A DNA stretch of 64,000 bases from an uncultured Verrucomicrobia subdivision 3 bacterium (GTDB taxonomy: Bacteria; Verrucomicrobiota; Verrucomicrobiia; Limisphaerales; UBA11358). The stretch covers positions 51,576 to 115,575 of the forward strand of contig CAIRJF010000013.1 in assembly GCA_903878805.1 (NCBI GenBank), given 5' to 3'. Within the stretch, counting starts at the first letter, position 1, and every line of letters starts with the position of its first letter. The position numbers and the translations under genes were made by a program. Shown here piece by piece: positions 61,969 to 64,000 of the stretch. The notes below the pieces were generated by a model. It had not been told where the DNA came from. It ran no database searches and saw only the letters and a program-made list of their open reading frames with translations.

Positions 61969-62355
61969 TTAACCTGCATTTAGCCGAAAAAAGCATTTCT
62001 CAATTTGTTTCTGAATCAAAGCAATATCCTGTTCGGCTGAATAGGTTGTTTCAAACGTAACAGGGTCGAGACTTGTGCTTGCAACACTGAGAATGGGTTT
62101 CCAGCCTTCGGCTGGGCAGATCGTTATCTGAACTATTTCATCTTTTTCAGGTTGAGAATTGCTTGCCTTAGCATAAATGGTGAATGGCTCAGTGAGCCAA
62201 GCGTTACCAACTGGGTGAGGTGAGCCTAAAAAGTCAATCCCTTGTCCCAATTCAATTATTGTAAGACCATATTTGCCCGCCGCATTATTGAATAGAGGTA
62301 GGGACAATCGAATCATATCGTTGCAATAATGAAGGAAGTTTTGTGCGTTATTCAT
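61969..62355 (-). CDS. Small AT-rich gene behind the Sel1-HNH gene; possible immunity or partner protein
   Basis: The product has 128 residues with no signal peptide or membrane segment. It is mildly acidic, with alternating strands and helices (GLTIIELGQGIDFLG, EIVQITICPAEGWKP, IALIQKQIEKCFFRL). No family is recognised. Base composition is lower in G+C than in the DUF748 gene. It lies 29 bases after the stop of a Sel1-repeat protein ending in an HNH nuclease domain, on the same strand. Such a small gene right behind a nuclease-ended protein is what a toxin-immunity pair would look like. This is inference from position only. Confidence 0.68.
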   Translation of the reverse strand: MNNAQNFLHYCNDMIRLSLPLFNNAAGKYGLTIIELGQGIDFLGSPHPVGNAWLTEPFTIYAKASNSQPEKDEIVQITICPAEGWKPILSVASTSLDPVTFETTYSAEQDIALIQKQIEKCFFRLNAG

Positions 62356-62384
62356 GTCATTGCCTTAATTTGATTTTTATACCT

Positions 62385-63854
62385 TTACTGAATAGAGGCT
62401 GATTTACTGCGATTGCAGGTTTCACAAAGCAATTCGATATTCCGCACTGTGTTGCTGCCGCCTTTTGAAACGGGCACAATATGGTCATATTCCAAGTTTC
62501 GCCTGCTACCACATTTCACGCACACACCGCCATCTCTGCGCCAGACTTCCCGCCGAACTTCAGAAGGGATCGCAGCTCGCGACTGTCGTTCTTGAACCGC
62601 ATGATTTGTTGGATTTTGAATTTTAAATCTTTCTTTTGAAGCCAGCCGTTGTCCCTCCTCAATTTGTGACGAAGACATTTGTTGAGTCAGGGTGCTGCGG
62701 AGTTCTTTTGCATAATCAACACCGGCGGCGGCGGCCAAATTTGCCCATTTATATGCCTCAACGTAATTTTGCGGCACTCCTTCGCCACAATAATATGCGA
62801 TTCCCAAACCAATCTGCGCATCGGAATTCCCTTGCTCGGCTGCTTTAAGCCACCACTTTACAGCTTCGGCATAGCTCGTTGTCACTCCTATTCCTTTACA
62901 ATATGCTTTTCCAAGCATTGATTGAGCTTCGGGATTACCTTGCTCTGCCGCCAAAGAAAACCACTTCACAGCTTCGGCACAGTCCTTTGACACTTTTTCT
63001 CCTCGCCAATAAAAATAACCCAACGTCAATTGTGAATCTTGGTTTCCTTGATCCGCAGCTTCCCGCCACCATTTAAGCGCTTCATTAATATCTTTGGAGA
63101 CGCCATTTCCGGTATTATATGCAACGCCTAAATTATTTTGCGCTTCAGAATTGCCTTGTTCAGCCGCCATGCGAAGCCACTTTATTGATTCGGTAAAGTC
63201 CACTGACACTCCCTCGCCTTGCCAATACGCAATTCCCAAGTTTAATTGAGCATCTGGATGACCTTGTTCGGCTGCTTTACGCCACCATTTCATCGCTTCT
63301 GGCAAATCCACTGGAACGCCTGTTCCCATTGAATAACAAACGGCCAGATAAAATTGACCTATGGGATCACCTTGTTCCGCAGAACGCTTAAACCAATTCA
63401 CAGCCTCGGTAAAATTCTGCTCGCCGCCCAAGCCATTATTAAAACAAAAGCCGAGATAGCATTGTGCTTGCGGATCGCCTCTTTCAGCGTCAAGGCGCAT
63501 TGCTTCATAAGTTGTCCATGTGCGGCGATTTTCTTGCATGCTCTGTTTGCTTGACGATTCTCCGGCAAGCACAGGCGGCACTCCGTCATTTTGTGCATGG
63601 GTGTTTTCCAAATTTATCTGTGTGTCAGCCGCCATACTAATTTTGCGCATTTCTTCTTCGTGTTCGACTTCTCTGGCTGGACGCAAATGGAAATCTTCAT
63701 CTGAAGAAACGACAGGCGGCACTTTTTGTTCCGGCACAAAAATCATTGTTTCCAATTCGCAATGAGGGCAAGGCACGGTTGTATTTTCCGCCGGGTCAAG
63801 CTGGTTGGCATCAAATTCAATTTTGCCGCTGCAATGCTGACAGGGGCAGGTCAC
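62385..63854 (-). CDS. Zinc-ribbon, Sel1-repeat and C-terminal HNH nuclease fusion protein
   Basis: The protein has 489 residues. It begins with a small zinc-ribbon-like segment (C5xxC8 and C29xxC32). A disordered acidic linker follows to about residue 128, then seven Sel1 repeats of 36 residues (first AQCYLGFCFNNG, last AQIGLGIAYYCGEG). A helical linker leads to a C-terminal HNH domain with RDGGVCVKCG, NLEYDHIVPVSKGG and LLCETCNRSK, all metal and catalytic residues present. HNH domains cut DNA or nick RNA. Sel1 repeats bind proteins or organise complexes. It may be a toxin delivered by a secretion system, a defence nuclease, or a regulatory hybrid. Low G+C suggests transfer. Confidence 0.85.
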   Translation of the reverse strand: MTCPCQHCSGKIEFDANQLDPAENTTVPCPHCELETMIFVPEQKVPPVVSSDEDFHLRPAREVEHEEEMRKISMAADTQINLENTHAQNDGVPPVLAGESSSKQSMQENRRTWTTYEAMRLDAERGDPQAQCYLGFCFNNGLGGEQNFTEAVNWFKRSAEQGDPIGQFYLAVCYSMGTGVPVDLPEAMKWWRKAAEQGHPDAQLNLGIAYWQGEGVSVDFTESIKWLRMAAEQGNSEAQNNLGVAYNTGNGVSKDINEALKWWREAADQGNQDSQLTLGYFYWRGEKVSKDCAEAVKWFSLAAEQGNPEAQSMLGKAYCKGIGVTTSYAEAVKWWLKAAEQGNSDAQIGLGIAYYCGEGVPQNYVEAYKWANLAAAAGVDYAKELRSTLTQQMSSSQIEEGQRLASKERFKIQNPTNHAVQERQSRAAIPSEVRREVWRRDGGVCVKCGSRRNLEYDHIVPVSKGGSNTVRNIELLCETCNRSKSASIQ

Positions 63855-63856
63855 AT

Positions 63857-64000
63857 AATTCGAGACCTCTGCAAAACGTTTTTGAACGGATGATTTGATG
63901 ATGCGTCAGAGAACCATGCAAACGACGACCAACGCACAGATGGGATTGCTGGACAGCCTGATGATTGCCACACCGACCAACGAATTTCTGGAACGGCTGG
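63857..64000 (+). mobile_element. Left edge of a probable insertion sequence with the start of its transposase
   Basis: About 30 bases before an ATG pair (63898/63901) lies GAGACCTCTGCAAAACG, the kind of terminal inverted repeat seen at the ends of IS5-related elements. The frame from 63898 encodes MMRQRTMQTTTNAQMGLLDS and continues to LERL at the window edge. The short helical start with NEFLERL is like transposases of the IS5/IS1182 group. The right end lies outside, so the identity is tentative. It sits 3 bases from the start of the Sel1-HNH gene. Confidence 0.5.

Noticed and set aside
1..64000. tRNA, rRNA, tmRNA genes and CRISPR arrays.
   Set aside because: No cloverleaf with T-loop GTTCRA in a spacer, no rRNA-like tract and no regularly spaced repeat array was seen in any intergenic region.

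Overview
The window looks like a chromosome segment of a Gram-negative bacterium of the PVC group, most likely Verrucomicrobiota (a Pedosphaera/Limisphaerales-like lineage). That assignment is an inference. It rests on outer-membrane genes (lpxD, an MsbA-type flippase, many LPS-type glycosyltransferases), hopanoid-type genes (hpnD, hpnK, hpnG-like), a short PUR-domain protein, type IV pilus genes, and a gene order that matches no enterobacterial or Bacillus pattern. No tRNA, rRNA, CRISPR array or complete insertion sequence was seen. Genes are packed tightly and no stretch over 300 bases lacks one.

Layout. 1-1300: the 3' part of a lysyl-tRNA synthetase joined in frame to unrelated AT-richer sequence, then a RelE-like toxin-antitoxin pair. 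1311-3146: an ABC-F ATPase. 3216-8668: a copper/silver-type detoxification cluster of three small secreted metal-binding proteins, a shortened RND adaptor, a CusA-like pump and a lipoprotein with 13 cysteines. 8782-24478: mixed housekeeping genes (pilT, AraC regulator, lpxD, oxidoreductase, sucC, M14 peptidase, miaB, hisC, phoH/PIN, PUR protein, rsfS, nadD, MFS transporter). sucC carries a small AT-rich cassette flanked by two copies of its own 3' end. 24537-35697: a surface-glycan locus with nine glycosyltransferases (GT8-like, GT2, GT4, GT9, GT17), a sulfotransferase and a lipid-linked-sugar type ABC exporter. 35748-40118: dnaE and a YebC regulator.

40215-53220 is rich in signalling: an NtrC-like regulator with a shifted reading frame and a duplicated GAFTGA loop, phoR-phoB with a pho-box-like repeat before phoB, and an NtrB/NtrC pair. 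Between them lie a class I glutamine amidotransferase, APS kinase, ispF, a secreted unknown, yicC, gmk and a stand-alone CoaC-type flavoprotein. 53223-55964 holds hopanoid-type genes. 56053-61827 holds a YdcF protein, aroE, a prepilin peptidase with an inserted domain and a very large DUF748/AsmA-like protein. 61969-64000 is AT-richer and looks acquired: a Sel1-repeat protein ending in an HNH nuclease domain, a small gene behind it, and the start of a probable transposase at the window edge.

How parts may work together: cysC can make PAPS, the donor the glycan-locus sulfotransferase would need; the PhoR/PhoB pair probably regulates itself; pilT and the prepilin peptidase belong to type IV pili. 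Several intergenic spacers carry long imperfect inverted repeats built from short repeated words, and similar words have been absorbed into the coding starts of gmk and the M14 peptidase gene.
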